A stretch of DNA of 13,089 bases from Thermodesulfatator sp. (GTDB lineage Bacteria > Desulfobacterota > Thermodesulfobacteria > Thermodesulfobacteriales > Thermodesulfobacteriaceae), in assembly GCA_026993045.1 (NCBI GenBank), contig JALWWR010000058.1, positions 1-13,089 of the forward strand. The letters run 5' to 3'. Shown in pieces: positions 1 to 9,630 of the stretch; within the stretch, counting starts at the first letter, position 1; every line of letters begins with the position of its first letter. Both the position numbers and the translations under genes were made by a program. The notes under the pieces were generated by a model that ran no database searches, had not been told where the DNA came from, and worked only from the letters and a program-made list of their open reading frames with translations.

Positions 1-2137
<2,137 letters not shown>

Positions 2138-2138
2138 A

Positions 2139-2975
2139 GTGCTCCCTCCGCGCTGGCAGCCCCTCTGTTTTTATCTCTCCATCATCTTCATGCTAGGGGC
2201 TATCGGGATAGCCCTTCTCTTTGATTTTAGACCGGCCTTTCTTTCCAAGACCTTGCTTTTTTTGGGTTCTCCTTTCGTCAGTGTGGCTTCTCGGGTGGGA
2301 GAAGGCCTAAGGGGAGGATTCAAAAACTACCTTTTTTTAAGACATTTGCGGGAAGAAAACCAAAAGCTGCGGGCCGAAAATGAGGCCTTGAAAAGTCGAA
2401 TAGTAAACCTAGAGGAAGAACTCTATGTATTTCGCAAATTGAAAGACGTATCCCTCAAAAAACTTAAATATCCTAAGATTTTGGCCCGGATTATCTACAA
2501 ACCCTGGGCCCCTTACGAGGCCTATTTTATCGTGGACCAGGGGCGAGAAAGCGGGCTTTTCCCTGAGGCCCCGGTGGTCACAGCGGTGGGAGGGGAGCCA
2601 GGGGTTTTGGTGGGCCAAGTGGTGGAGGTTTCCTGGCGTTACGCCAAGGTCCTCCCCCTTTCGGCGCCTAGCAGCGCCGTGGACGTATTGGCTCCTCGTT
2701 CCAGGGAAAGGGGGCTTTTGCGGGGTCAGGGGATAGGGCATCCCTGTCTCTTGGACTACGTGCCTTATGGTTCTGATCTCCGAGAGGGGGATCTCTTGAT
2801 TACCTCTGGGATGGACGCTTTGTTTCCCAAGGGTCTTCGGGTTGGAAAGGTCTTAAAAATTTACCCTGAAAGGGGACTCAAATTCTTTGAGAAGATCGAG
2901 GTGGAACCTTTATACGATTTTCGGAAGTTGGAGTACGTCTACATTTTGTTGCGGCCTAGGGAATATAAGCCATGA
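2139..2975 (+). CDS. mreC: Rod shape-determining protein MreC
   Basis: This encodes a 278-residue bitopic membrane protein that links MreB inside the cell to PBP2/RodA outside. Residues about 9-30 (LCFYLSIIFMLGAIGIALLF) form the single membrane segment. They are followed by a charged coiled coil at about 66-100 (heptad-like HLREENQKLRAENEALKSR and on) and then a beta-rich periplasmic domain with VDQGRESGLFPEAPVV and GDLLITSGMDALFPKGLRVGKV, both typical of MreC. The GTG start at 2139 is the only usable start: an in-frame TGA lies at 2121-2123 and the next in-frame ATG is inside the membrane segment. There is no clear Shine-Dalgarno sequence, so translation probably depends on coupling to mreB, whose stop ends 2 nt before the GTG. 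The C-terminus overlaps mreD by 4 nt (ATGA). Confidence 0.96.
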   Translation: MLPPRWQPLCFYLSIIFMLGAIGIALLFDFRPAFLSKTLLFLGSPFVSVASRVGEGLRGGFKNYLFLRHLREENQKLRAENEALKSRIVNLEEELYVFRKLKDVSLKKLKYPKILARIIYKPWAPYEAYFIVDQGRESGLFPEAPVVTAVGGEPGVLVGQVVEVSWRYAKVLPLSAPSSAVDVLAPRSRERGLLRGQGIGHPCLLDYVPYGSDLREGDLLITSGMDALFPKGLRVGKVLKIYPERGLKFFEKIEVEPLYDFRKLEYVYILLRPREYKP

Positions 2976-3439
2976 TTGCGGGCTGGGAGATCTTTTGGTG
3001 GCTAGCCCTAGGAGCGGGGCTCCAGTATCTCTTGTGGAGCCTTCTGGCCTTCTATATAGGGGATATTTATTGGGGGCTGGCCTTGGCTTTGAGTCTGGAC
3101 CTCTCCCCTCGGTCCCGGTGGTTAGTTTTAGGGCTTTCCGGTCTTTGGCAGGGATATTTCAGTTACGCCGGGGTGTGGGCCGGCCTTCTGGCTGCCCTGG
3201 CTACGGCCAAGATCTTAGATTTCTGTCTCCAGAAGCTAGATCTGTCTTTGTGGTACCCGGCGGTCTTGACTTTGGGACTAGCCAGTGGGGTCTGGGTCTT
3301 TCTATGGGCCGGAGTGCTTCCCCATTTGGTAGAAATACCTTTACCCTCTCAGAGTTGGAATATGTGGCTTCGGGTCTGGTGGGGGACCTGGATTTGGGCT
3401 ATTTTTTGGCGCGGCCTAAAGGGCAAATTTTTTACTTAG
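2972..3439 (+). CDS. mreD: Rod shape-determining protein MreD-like membrane protein
   Basis: This encodes a 155-residue, very hydrophobic protein with about five membrane segments, in the position expected of MreD between mreC and mrdA. MreD is an integral inner-membrane partner of MreC in the elongasome. The length and the small-loop topology fit the family, and IYWGLALALSLDLSPRSRW resembles the conserved first part of MreD, but sequence conservation in this family is low, so the call leans on gene order. It is unusually rich in tryptophan: I count 18 Trp in 155 residues, with WNMWLRVWWGTWIWAIFW near the C-terminus. The ATG overlaps the mreC stop (ATGA at 2972-2975), so the two are translationally coupled. 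The TAG stop (3437-3439) lies in the same frame as the downstream mrdA. A longer open frame over 2887-3456 in another frame is a shadow of this gene. Confidence 0.85.
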   Translation: MIAGWEIFWWLALGAGLQYLLWSLLAFYIGDIYWGLALALSLDLSPRSRWLVLGLSGLWQGYFSYAGVWAGLLAALATAKILDFCLQKLDLSLWYPAVLTLGLASGVWVFLWAGVLPHLVEIPLPSQSWNMWLRVWWGTWIWAIFWRGLKGKFFT

Positions 3440-3448
3440 CGGGCGTCT

Positions 3449-5266
3449 TTGACTAGAAAAAGGGTTTTAGAAGAAACTTTTCAAAGGCGGACCGTTTGGG
3501 CCGGCTATTTCTTCTTTATGCTCCTTTTCCTGTTACTAGCCAAATTGGCCTATCTTCAATTAGTGCGGCACGACTTCTTCTGGCGGCTGGCCCAGCAAAG
3601 GACCTTTTTCCGGGTTCCGCTTCCGGCTCCCCGGGGGCGAATATACGATTTTCGAGGGCGACTCTTAGCGGGTACCAGACCCACCTTCAATCTGTATATA
3701 GATCCTTATTACCTGCGCGGGAAGGAAGATAAAGTCTTAAAGGAGCTGGCCTCTTTGTTAGGAGAAGATTTTGTACGTCTCAAAGAGGAATATCTCTTTA
3801 AGAAAAAGAGGGGCTACGGTGAGATCCTCTTGCGTCGAGGGCTAGATCGGGACACCGTGGCCCGCCTTGAGGCCCGACGCTATTATCTGCCAGGGCTCAA
3901 GCTCTTGGCTCAGCCTGAAAGATACTATCCTTGGGGACGCGAATTTTTTCATCTCTTAGGTTACGTCTCTCCCATTACCAAAAAAGAGCTACAGGCCTTA
4001 AAGTCCCAGGGGTATGGCCCGGAAGACTATATTGGACGAAGCGGTCTAGAAAAACTCTTTGAAAAAGACCTCAAAGGGGAAAAAGGGGAACTGGAGTTAG
4101 AAAGAGACGCCTTTGGTCGGGTGGTAAAGGTGGTGGGAGGTAAACCCCCGGTCCCAGGGCGAGACCTTTATCTGACGGTGGACAGTCACCTGCAGCTCCA
4201 AGTATATCGGTTGCTTAAGGACCGTTCAGGGGCCATCTTGATCCTCTCTCCTAGAGATGGAAAAGTATTGGCCTTGGTAAGTTCTCCAGCCCCTGATCCC
4301 AACCAGTTCATAGCTGGTTTCACACCCTCGGAATGGAAGGAACTTTTGAAAGACCCTTTGCATCCCTTGCTGAATAAGGCCTTACAAAGCTACCATCCTG
4401 GTTCCACCTTCAAGCCTTTGACCGCTTTAGCAGCCCTTAAAGCCGGTTTGGTAAAACCTCAAGAGGAGGTCCTCTGTCGAGGCTTCCACCGCCTAGGGCG
4501 GCGGGTTTTCCGTTGTTGGCGCAGGTGGGGCCATGGCAAGATGGAGCTGATCCAGGGTCTGGCCCAGTCCTGTGACGTCTATTTTTACGTCTTGGGAGAA
4601 CGGCTTGACATTGATTATTTGGCTGGTTTTGCCCGGGCCTGTGGTTTCGGTAAGCCCTCAGGATTAGCGCTTCCCGGAGAAGAGGTGGGTATTGTCCCGG
4701 ACCGCTTTTGGAAAAGGAAGACCTTTGGCGATAAATGGCACAAAGGCGAAAACTTGATTGTGGCTATAGGGCAGGGAGCCTTGGAAGTAAACCTGGTCCA
4801 ACTGGTCAAATTTTATGCGGCCTTGGCCAATGGAGGGACTCTCTATCGGCCTTATGTTATCTCCTCCCTTAAAACCCCCGAGGGAGAGACCTTGAAGGAG
4901 TTTGGTCCCCGAAAAGAGGCCCGCCTTCCGGTCTCCTCTTATTGGCTGGAATGGATTAAAAGAGGTCTCCAGGAAGCCGTAAACGGGAAGAAGGGGACGG
5001 GCCGGGCGGCTCGACTCAAAGAGGTGGTGGTGGCGGGGAAGACCGGTACAGCCCAAGTGGTACGGATCAAAAGAAAGAAAAAGTCGGCCCCCAAGGAAGA
5101 GATCCCTTACGAAGAAAGGGATCACGCCTGGTTTGTGGCCTTTGCCCCGGTAAAAGACCCCCAAATCGTGGTGGGGGTCTTTGTGGAGCACGGAGGGCAC
5201 GGGGGCTCGGCGGCAGCACCCTTGGCGGGAAAAATCCTTAAAACCTATTTTGCAGGGGGCAAGTGA
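3449..5266 (+). CDS. mrdA: Penicillin-binding protein 2 (elongasome transpeptidase)
   Basis: This encodes a 605-residue class B penicillin-binding protein, the DD-transpeptidase partner of RodA in lateral wall growth. A membrane anchor lies at about 16-38. The pedestal/dimerisation domain begins with APRGRIYDFRGRLLAG (about 55-70) and includes YYPWGREFFHLLGYVSP and GRSGLEKLFEKDLKG. The transpeptidase domain has STFK with nucleophile Ser319 and Lys322, SCD at 374-376 (the SxD form usual in PBP2) and KTGT at 531-534. Cys343, Cys356, His362 and Cys375 fit in type and spacing the zinc site reported in E. coli PBP2 (Asp, Asp, His, Cys). The TTG at 3449 is the only start candidate between the in-frame mreD stop and the membrane anchor, and it lacks a good Shine-Dalgarno sequence, so coupling to mreD is likely. 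rodA starts 1 nt after its stop. Confidence 0.96.
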   Translation: MTRKRVLEETFQRRTVWAGYFFFMLLFLLLAKLAYLQLVRHDFFWRLAQQRTFFRVPLPAPRGRIYDFRGRLLAGTRPTFNLYIDPYYLRGKEDKVLKELASLLGEDFVRLKEEYLFKKKRGYGEILLRRGLDRDTVARLEARRYYLPGLKLLAQPERYYPWGREFFHLLGYVSPITKKELQALKSQGYGPEDYIGRSGLEKLFEKDLKGEKGELELERDAFGRVVKVVGGKPPVPGRDLYLTVDSHLQLQVYRLLKDRSGAILILSPRDGKVLALVSSPAPDPNQFIAGFTPSEWKELLKDPLHPLLNKALQSYHPGSTFKPLTALAALKAGLVKPQEEVLCRGFHRLGRRVFRCWRRWGHGKMELIQGLAQSCDVYFYVLGERLDIDYLAGFARACGFGKPSGLALPGEEVGIVPDRFWKRKTFGDKWHKGENLIVAIGQGALEVNLVQLVKFYAALANGGTLYRPYVISSLKTPEGETLKEFGPRKEARLPVSSYWLEWIKRGLQEAVNGKKGTGRAARLKEVVVAGKTGTAQVVRIKRKKKSAPKEEIPYEERDHAWFVAFAPVKDPQIVVGVFVEHGGHGGSAAAPLAGKILKTYFAGGK

Positions 5267-5267
5267 G

Positions 5268-6332
5268 TTGAAATCCTGGTTTTCAGCGGGGCCTTATCTG
5301 GGGGGCCTCCTTTTCCTACTCCTTTTAGGACTGGTCAATCAGTGGAGCGCTGGGGGGAAGCCCCTTTTTTTGAGACAACTTTTGTGGACCATAGTGGGGC
5401 TAGGGGTCTTCTCCCTGGCGGCCTTTCTGGATTACCGGAGATTTAGAGCCTTCCAGAAGCTTTTAGGGCTTTACCTGGTCTTTATTCTGTTGCTCCTTTT
5501 CCTGGCTTTTACCCACCAGCGCTGGCTTCATTTGGGGCCCTTGAGCATACAGCCCTCGGAGTTCGCCAAACCTTTCCTGGTAGTGCTTTTGGCCTCTCTT
5601 TTTTCAGAAAGCCAGGAAGAACATCTCTCCTGGCCCCTGCTGGCCGGAGCCACAATCTTGGCCTTGGGGCCGGTGCTTTTGATTGCCATTTCGGATCTGG
5701 ACCAGGCCTTTCTGATTTTGGTGATAGCCTGCTCCCTGATTTTATTTGCTGGTCTTTCTCGAAAGACCTTATTGGTCTTAGGGGCAGGTTTCTTCCTCCT
5801 TTCCACCTTAGCCGGACCTGTAGTGTGGAAACACCTTAAACCTTACCAGCGAGCGCGCTTGATTTCTTTTTTTAAACCCGGAAAGACCCACAAACGCTGG
5901 TCCTACCAGACCCGCCAGGCCTTGATCGCCGTTGGCTCCGGAGGGCTCACAGGGCAGGGCTTTAAAAGGGGGCTTTCCTCTCGCCTGCATTATCTTCCCG
6001 CCAAACATACTGATCTGGCCTTTGCGGTCTGGGCTGAGGAGTGGGGTTTTGCAGGAAGCCTTCTGGTGTTGACCTTGTATAGTTTTATCCTTTCCTGTCT
6101 CTTGAAGGCGGCTTATCAGGCCCGAGATCTAATGGGGCGTTTTTTGGTCTTTGGGGCTGCTTGCGTCCTTTTTTGGGAGATATTTTTTAATATTGGAGGA
6201 GTAATCCATCTTTTGCCTGCTGCTAGCTTGCCTCTTCCTTTTTTAAGTTGCGGAGGTTCGGCTTTGTGTTCTAACATGATTCTGTTAGGATTGGCCACTT
6301 CGGTAATGATAAAACGCTTTTCTTTTATATAA
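5268..6332 (+). CDS. rodA: Peptidoglycan glycosyltransferase RodA (SEDS family)
   Basis: This encodes a 354-residue, roughly ten-pass membrane protein of the SEDS family, which polymerises lipid II into glycan strands together with PBP2. Family signatures are IQPSEFAKP (about 96-104), LPAKHTDLAFAVWAEEWGFAG in the large loop region, and NIGGVIHLLP followed by LPLPFLSCGGSAL near the C-terminus. The catalytic acidic region usually reads PDLGT; here it is SDLDQ with Asp143 kept and a second Asp at 145. SCGGS replaces the common SYGGS. The TTG start at 5268 is chosen because AGGGGG (5254-5259) sits 8 nt before it and the resulting N-terminus leads into the first membrane segment. The open frame extends back to 5181, but only inside mrdA. 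Length is slightly short for RodA. FtsW is the main alternative; the neighbours mreBCD-mrdA decide for RodA. Confidence 0.95.
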   Translation: MKSWFSAGPYLGGLLFLLLLGLVNQWSAGGKPLFLRQLLWTIVGLGVFSLAAFLDYRRFRAFQKLLGLYLVFILLLLFLAFTHQRWLHLGPLSIQPSEFAKPFLVVLLASLFSESQEEHLSWPLLAGATILALGPVLLIAISDLDQAFLILVIACSLILFAGLSRKTLLVLGAGFFLLSTLAGPVVWKHLKPYQRARLISFFKPGKTHKRWSYQTRQALIAVGSGGLTGQGFKRGLSSRLHYLPAKHTDLAFAVWAEEWGFAGSLLVLTLYSFILSCLLKAAYQARDLMGRFLVFGAACVLFWEIFFNIGGVIHLLPAASLPLPFLSCGGSALCSNMILLGLATSVMIKRFSFI

Positions 6333-6358
6333 TTGGGATTTTCAGGTAGAGATTTCCC

Positions 6359-6387
6359 TTGACAAGGCCTGGGCTTTGGGCTAAAAG
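6359..6387 (+). promoter_or_regulatory. Sigma70-type promoter of the ATP synthase operon
   Basis: A perfect -35 box TTGACA (6359-6364) is followed after 17 nt by TAAAAG (6382-6387), which matches four of six -10 positions. Transcription would begin near 6394, giving a 5' leader of about 36 nt to the atpF' ATG. It starts 27 nt after the rodA stop. I saw no convincing terminator between rodA and this promoter, so some read-through from the elongasome operon is possible. Confidence 0.65.
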
Positions 6388-6429
6388 CTTCTTTGATTTA
6401 TGTTAAATGCCTGGGGAGGCCGGTAAGGG

Positions 6430-6855
6430 ATGCTCACTTTCGATATCACTTTTTGGATCACTATTGTACAGGCTCTAGTTTTGACCTTTATCTTGAATGC
6501 CATTCTGATCCGTCCCATCATGCGGACCTTGGAGGAACGGAAAGCCAAATTTGAGGGGCTCAAAGGGGAGGCGGATCAGTTGGCTCAGAAGGCTGAAGAG
6601 GCCCTGCAAGAATATGAGAAGGGCTTGGCCGAGGCCCGTTTCAAGGCCCAAGGGGAAAGGGAAAGTCTTAAGGCCCAAGCTCGAGAAGAAGAAAAACGCC
6701 TTTTAGCTCAAGCGGCTCAGGAGGCTGAAGCTTATAAGGAAAAAGTGTTGTCGCAGGTGCGGGCCCAGCTCGAGGAGGTTCGTCGCCAGCTCCAGCAACA
6801 AGTGGAGGTCTTTTCCCGGGCTATGGCGGAAAAGGTTTTGGGGAGGCCGTTATGA
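6430..6855 (+). CDS. atpF': F-type ATP synthase subunit b' (peripheral stalk)
   Basis: This encodes a 141-residue b-type stalk subunit. Residues about 5-27 (DITFWITIVQALVLTFILNAILI) are the membrane anchor, followed by RPIMRTLEERKAKFEGLKGEA and a long Ala/Glu/Lys/Gln-rich helix that would form a right-handed coiled coil with the second b subunit and tie F1 to the membrane. It is shorter than the next gene and lacks a signal peptide, as expected of b' in bacteria with two different b subunits. A strong ribosome binding site GGGGAGG (6413-6419) lies 10 nt before the ATG. It is the first gene of the operon, and its stop overlaps the atpF start (ATGA). The b/b' assignment rests on order and length; the two proteins are otherwise the same fold. 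Confidence 0.93.
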   Translation: MLTFDITFWITIVQALVLTFILNAILIRPIMRTLEERKAKFEGLKGEADQLAQKAEEALQEYEKGLAEARFKAQGERESLKAQAREEEKRLLAQAAQEAEAYKEKVLSQVRAQLEEVRRQLQQQVEVFSRAMAEKVLGRPL

Positions 6856-7529
6856 GGGGAAGGTCCCTTTTAGGATGGGGTATTCTGAGCTTGGTGGTGG
6901 CCAGCCTTATAGTTTTGAAGGCCACAAGTTTGACTTGGGCGGTGGAGCATGGGGCGGAGGCCCCCGGGCATCCAGTGGCTGCGCAAGCGGTCGAGCATGG
7001 CGGTGCTCATGCGGCCCCGGCCCATGGGATGGAAGGTGGGGTCACGGCTAAGCAGTGGAAGAATCTCCTCTGGTGGACGGTTAATTTTCTCATTTTGGTG
7101 GTGATACTTTATAAATTTGGAAAAGATCCGGTGGCCAATATGTTTCGGTCCCGGAGGGAGGCCATTTTAAACGAATACGAAGACCTTGTGGCTAAAAGAC
7201 GGGAAGCGGAAAGGCGTTATCAAGAGCTGCAGGAGCGTTTGAAGGGATTGGAAGTCGAGGCTCAGAGGTTGTTAGAAGCCTTTAGAGAGCAAGGCGAACG
7301 GGAGAAGGAAAGGATTATTGCGGAGGCTAAGGAGAACGCCGAGCGTATCAAACAGCAGGCCGAACTTTACATCCAGCAAGAGGTAGCTCGGGCCAAGGAA
7401 GAGCTACAAAAAGAAGTGGCTGAAAGGGCGGCCCAGTTGGCGGCCGAGCTGATCCAAAAGAACATCACCCCTGAAGACCATAAAAGACTATTCAATGAAT
7501 TCTTAGAAAAAGTGGAGAGGGTACATTGA
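6852..7529 (+). CDS. atpF: F-type ATP synthase subunit b with signal-peptide-like N-terminus
   Basis: This encodes a 225-residue b subunit, longer than the usual 155-170. Residues 1-30 look like a cleavable signal peptide (MRGR, a hydrophobic core, then SLTWA with possible cleavage after Ala30). Residues 31-65 form a His/Ala/Gly-rich linker with His at 33, 40, 49, 53 and 58. The true anchor is at about 71-89 (NLLWWTVNFLILVVILYKFG), and DPVANMFRSRREAI leads into the long stalk helix (about 100-215), which would contact the delta subunit at its end. From memory, similar leader-plus-linker b subunits occur in Desulfobacterota such as Geobacter. The leader implies that the true N-terminus faces the periplasm, as expected for b. 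GGGAGG (6841-6846) precedes the ATG by 5 nt. It overlaps atpF' by 4 nt and atpH by 4 nt. Confidence 0.93.
   Translation: MRGRSLLGWGILSLVVASLIVLKATSLTWAVEHGAEAPGHPVAAQAVEHGGAHAAPAHGMEGGVTAKQWKNLLWWTVNFLILVVILYKFGKDPVANMFRSRREAILNEYEDLVAKRREAERRYQELQERLKGLEVEAQRLLEAFREQGEREKERIIAEAKENAERIKQQAELYIQQEVARAKEELQKEVAERAAQLAAELIQKNITPEDHKRLFNEFLEKVERVH
6939..7000 (+). repeat. In-phase 14-bp direct repeat inside the atpF linker
   Basis: The 14-mer at 6939-6952 (GCGGTGGAGCATGG) recurs at 6987-7000 with one mismatch. The copies are 48 nt apart, exactly 16 codons, and both encode AVEHG. The His/Ala/Pro-rich linker may have grown by internal duplication. The spacing keeps the reading frame. Confidence 0.6.
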
Positions 7530-8077
7530 TTAGGACGATCATAGCACAAAAATACGCACGAGGGCTTTTTGCCGTAGGGCAGGAGAGGGGTCGTTACAAG
7601 GAGTACGGGGAAGAGTTAAAAAGGGTGGAAGAATTTCTGGTCTCCCACCCGGAGATCCTGGAGGCCCTGCAAAGTCCGGTCTATCCTCCGGACCTCAAAT
7701 TGGAGATTGTGGAAGAAGTGATCAAGGGGCTAGCCTTGGAAGAAGAGGTGGCCCGGTTCTTACGTCTTTTGGTGGAAAAGAAGCGTATTCAATATATTGC
7801 CGAGATCTTTAGGGCCTACGAAGAACTAGTGGATGAGGCCTCGGGAGTGGCCCGGGCGCAGGTGCGCGTGGCCTTTGATTTAGAAGAGGCTGAACGGCAG
7901 CGTCTGGCGGAGGTCTTGGCTAAAGTGGTAGGGAAGGAGATCAAACTGGAGGTGGTTAAAGATCCCGAGGTGATAGGAGGGGCCATAGTAAGGGTGGGTG
8001 ATCTGGTTCTGGACGGCAGTGTCCGGAGCCAGCTTCAGGCTTTTAAAGAATCCATAATAAAGGGAGAGGTGGCCTAA
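7526..8077 (+). CDS. atpH: F-type ATP synthase subunit delta (OSCP-like)
   Basis: This encodes a 183-residue delta subunit, the cap that joins the top of the F1 hexamer to the b/b' stalk. The N-terminal helical domain ([16 protein letters not shown], about 7-22, then helices to about 105) and the C-terminal domain ([15 protein letters not shown], then [31 protein letters not shown]) match the family, including the conserved DxxxxGGxxxxxxDxxxDGS pattern. Length is normal. The start is a TTG whose next base completes the atpF stop (TTGA at 7526-7529). A good GGAGAGG (7514-7520) lies 5 nt before it, and no better start precedes the conserved YARGL segment. The next gene, atpA, begins 1 nt after its stop. 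Confidence 0.96.
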   Translation: MIRTIIAQKYARGLFAVGQERGRYKEYGEELKRVEEFLVSHPEILEALQSPVYPPDLKLEIVEEVIKGLALEEEVARFLRLLVEKKRIQYIAEIFRAYEELVDEASGVARAQVRVAFDLEEAERQRLAEVLAKVVGKEIKLEVVKDPEVIGGAIVRVGDLVLDGSVRSQLQAFKESIIKGEVA

Positions 8078-8078
8078 G

Positions 8079-9620
8079 ATGCAAGGAATTAGAGCGGAAG
8101 AAATTAGTGATCTGATTAAAAAAAGGATAGAAGAATATGAGAAAAAGGTTGACCTCAACGAAATGGGCGTGGTGATCTCCGTGGGGGACGGCGTAGCCCG
8201 GGTCTATGGGTTGCGCAACTGTCAGGCCATGGAGCTTATCGAGTTCCCCGGGGGAGAGATGGGGATCGCCCTTAACCTAGAGATGGATAACGTGGGTGTC
8301 CCGATTATGGGAGACGCCACCAAGATCAAAGAAGGAGACGTGGCCAAGCGTACGGGCCGTATCGCGGAGGTCCCAGTAGGGGAAGCTGTTATTGGCCGGG
8401 TGGTGGATCCCCTGGGGCGTCCTCTTGACGGAAAGGGGCCAGTAGAGGCCAAAGAGTTTCGTCGAATCGAGGTCAAGGCCCCGGGCATCATTGCCCGTCG
8501 TCCCGTGCATGAGCCCATGTATACCGGACTTAAGGCCATCGACGCTATGACTCCCATTGGTCGGGGGCAGCGAGAGTTGGTGATCGGGGACCGGCAGACA
8601 GGAAAGACCGCCATCTGTGTGGACGCCATCTTGGCCCAGAAAGAGACCGACGTTTATTGTATCTACGTGGCGGTGGGGCAGAAGAAGTCTACGGTGGCCC
8701 AGATTGTAGAGACCTTGCGGCGCTATGGGGCCATGGAATACACCACGGTGGTGGTGGCTTGCGCCTCGGATCCCGCCACCTTGCAGTACATTGCTCCCTA
8801 TGCCGGTTGCGCCATGGGGGAGTATTTCCGAGACAGCGGTCGTCACGCCCTGATTATCTATGACGATCTTTCTAAACAGGCTAACGCTTACCGTGAAGTT
8901 TCGCTACTCCTTCGTCGTCCGCCGGGACGAGAGGCCTATCCGGGAGACATCTTCTATAACCACTCTCGGCTGTTGGAGAGGGCTGCAAAGTTGAACGAGC
9001 AGCACGGGGGCGGTTCTCTTACGGCCCTTCCCATTATTGAGACCCTTCAGGGGGACGTCTCGGCCTATATTCCCACTAACGTGATTTCTATTACAGACGG
9101 TCAAGTTTATCTTGAACCGGGGCTTTTCTTTGCCGGTATTCGTCCGGCGATTAACGTGGGGCTTTCGGTCTCCCGGGTGGGAGGCGCGGCCCAGATCAAG
9201 GCTATGAAACAGGTGGCGGGACGGCTGCGGCTGGAACTGGCCCAATACCGAGAACTGGCAGCCTTTGCCCAGTTTGGTTCTGAGCTTGACCGGGCTACCC
9301 AGCGAGTCCTTCACCGTGGGGCGCGGCTTACGGAAATTCTCAAGCAGCCCCAGTACCAGCCTCTGCCGGTGGAAAAACAGGTCTGTATCCTCTTCGCCGG
9401 CACCCGGGGTTATCTAGATGAGATGCCTCTCGAGGTGTTGGCGGATTATGAAAAACAGCTCTATGAATTTATCGAAGCCCGTTATCCGGAAGTCTTTAAG
9501 GAGATTAAAGAAAAGCAAGAAATTAGTCCGGAACTGGAAGAGAAAATGAACAACATGTTCAAGGAATTCAATGAAGAATTTAAAAAGAATAACAACGTCG
9601 AGACGGTACCGGTTCCGTAA
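8079..9620 (+). CDS. atpA: F-type ATP synthase subunit alpha
   Basis: This encodes a 513-residue alpha subunit, the non-catalytic nucleotide-binding subunit of the alpha3beta3 F1 head. The N-terminal helix ([15 protein letters not shown]), the beta-barrel ([21 protein letters not shown]), the P-loop GDRQTGKT at 170-177 with Lys176, and the arginine finger Arg366 in [10 protein letters not shown] are all present, so it should complete the catalytic sites of beta. [20 protein letters not shown] is also typical. Length equals that of E. coli alpha. GGGAGAGG (8062-8069) lies 9 nt before the ATG. It sits between atpH and atpG in the standard order. Nothing unusual was seen apart from a polar Asn/Glu/Lys-rich tail. 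Confidence 0.99.
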   Translation: MQGIRAEEISDLIKKRIEEYEKKVDLNEMGVVISVGDGVARVYGLRNCQAMELIEFPGGEMGIALNLEMDNVGVPIMGDATKIKEGDVAKRTGRIAEVPVGEAVIGRVVDPLGRPLDGKGPVEAKEFRRIEVKAPGIIARRPVHEPMYTGLKAIDAMTPIGRGQRELVIGDRQTGKTAICVDAILAQKETDVYCIYVAVGQKKSTVAQIVETLRRYGAMEYTTVVVACASDPATLQYIAPYAGCAMGEYFRDSGRHALIIYDDLSKQANAYREVSLLLRRPPGREAYPGDIFYNHSRLLERAAKLNEQHGGGSLTALPIIETLQGDVSAYIPTNVISITDGQVYLEPGLFFAGIRPAINVGLSVSRVGGAAQIKAMKQVAGRLRLELAQYRELAAFAQFGSELDRATQRVLHRGARLTEILKQPQYQPLPVEKQVCILFAGTRGYLDEMPLEVLADYEKQLYEFIEARYPEVFKEIKEKQEISPELEEKMNNMFKEFNEEFKKNNNVETVPVP

Positions 9621-9630
9621 GGGGTAAGCT

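Noticed and set aside
2887..3456. 189-residue open frame overlapping the mreC end and all of mreD
   Set aside because: It is an out-of-frame shadow of mreD; it has no membrane pattern or known motif, and the mreD frame is coupled to mreC by ATGA.
5181..5267. Longer rodA reading frame starting inside mrdA
   Set aside because: The extra residues are polar and unlike RodA, and the TTG at 5268 has AGGGGG at 8 nt and leads straight into the first membrane segment.
6333..6358. Possible terminator after rodA (GGGA ... TCCC)
   Set aside because: Only about 4 bp can pair across a long loop and there is no T-run; it is not better than chance.
8277..8846. 189-residue minus-strand open frame inside atpA
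   Set aside because: It is antisense to a highly conserved gene, with His/Gly-rich low-quality sequence and no motif.
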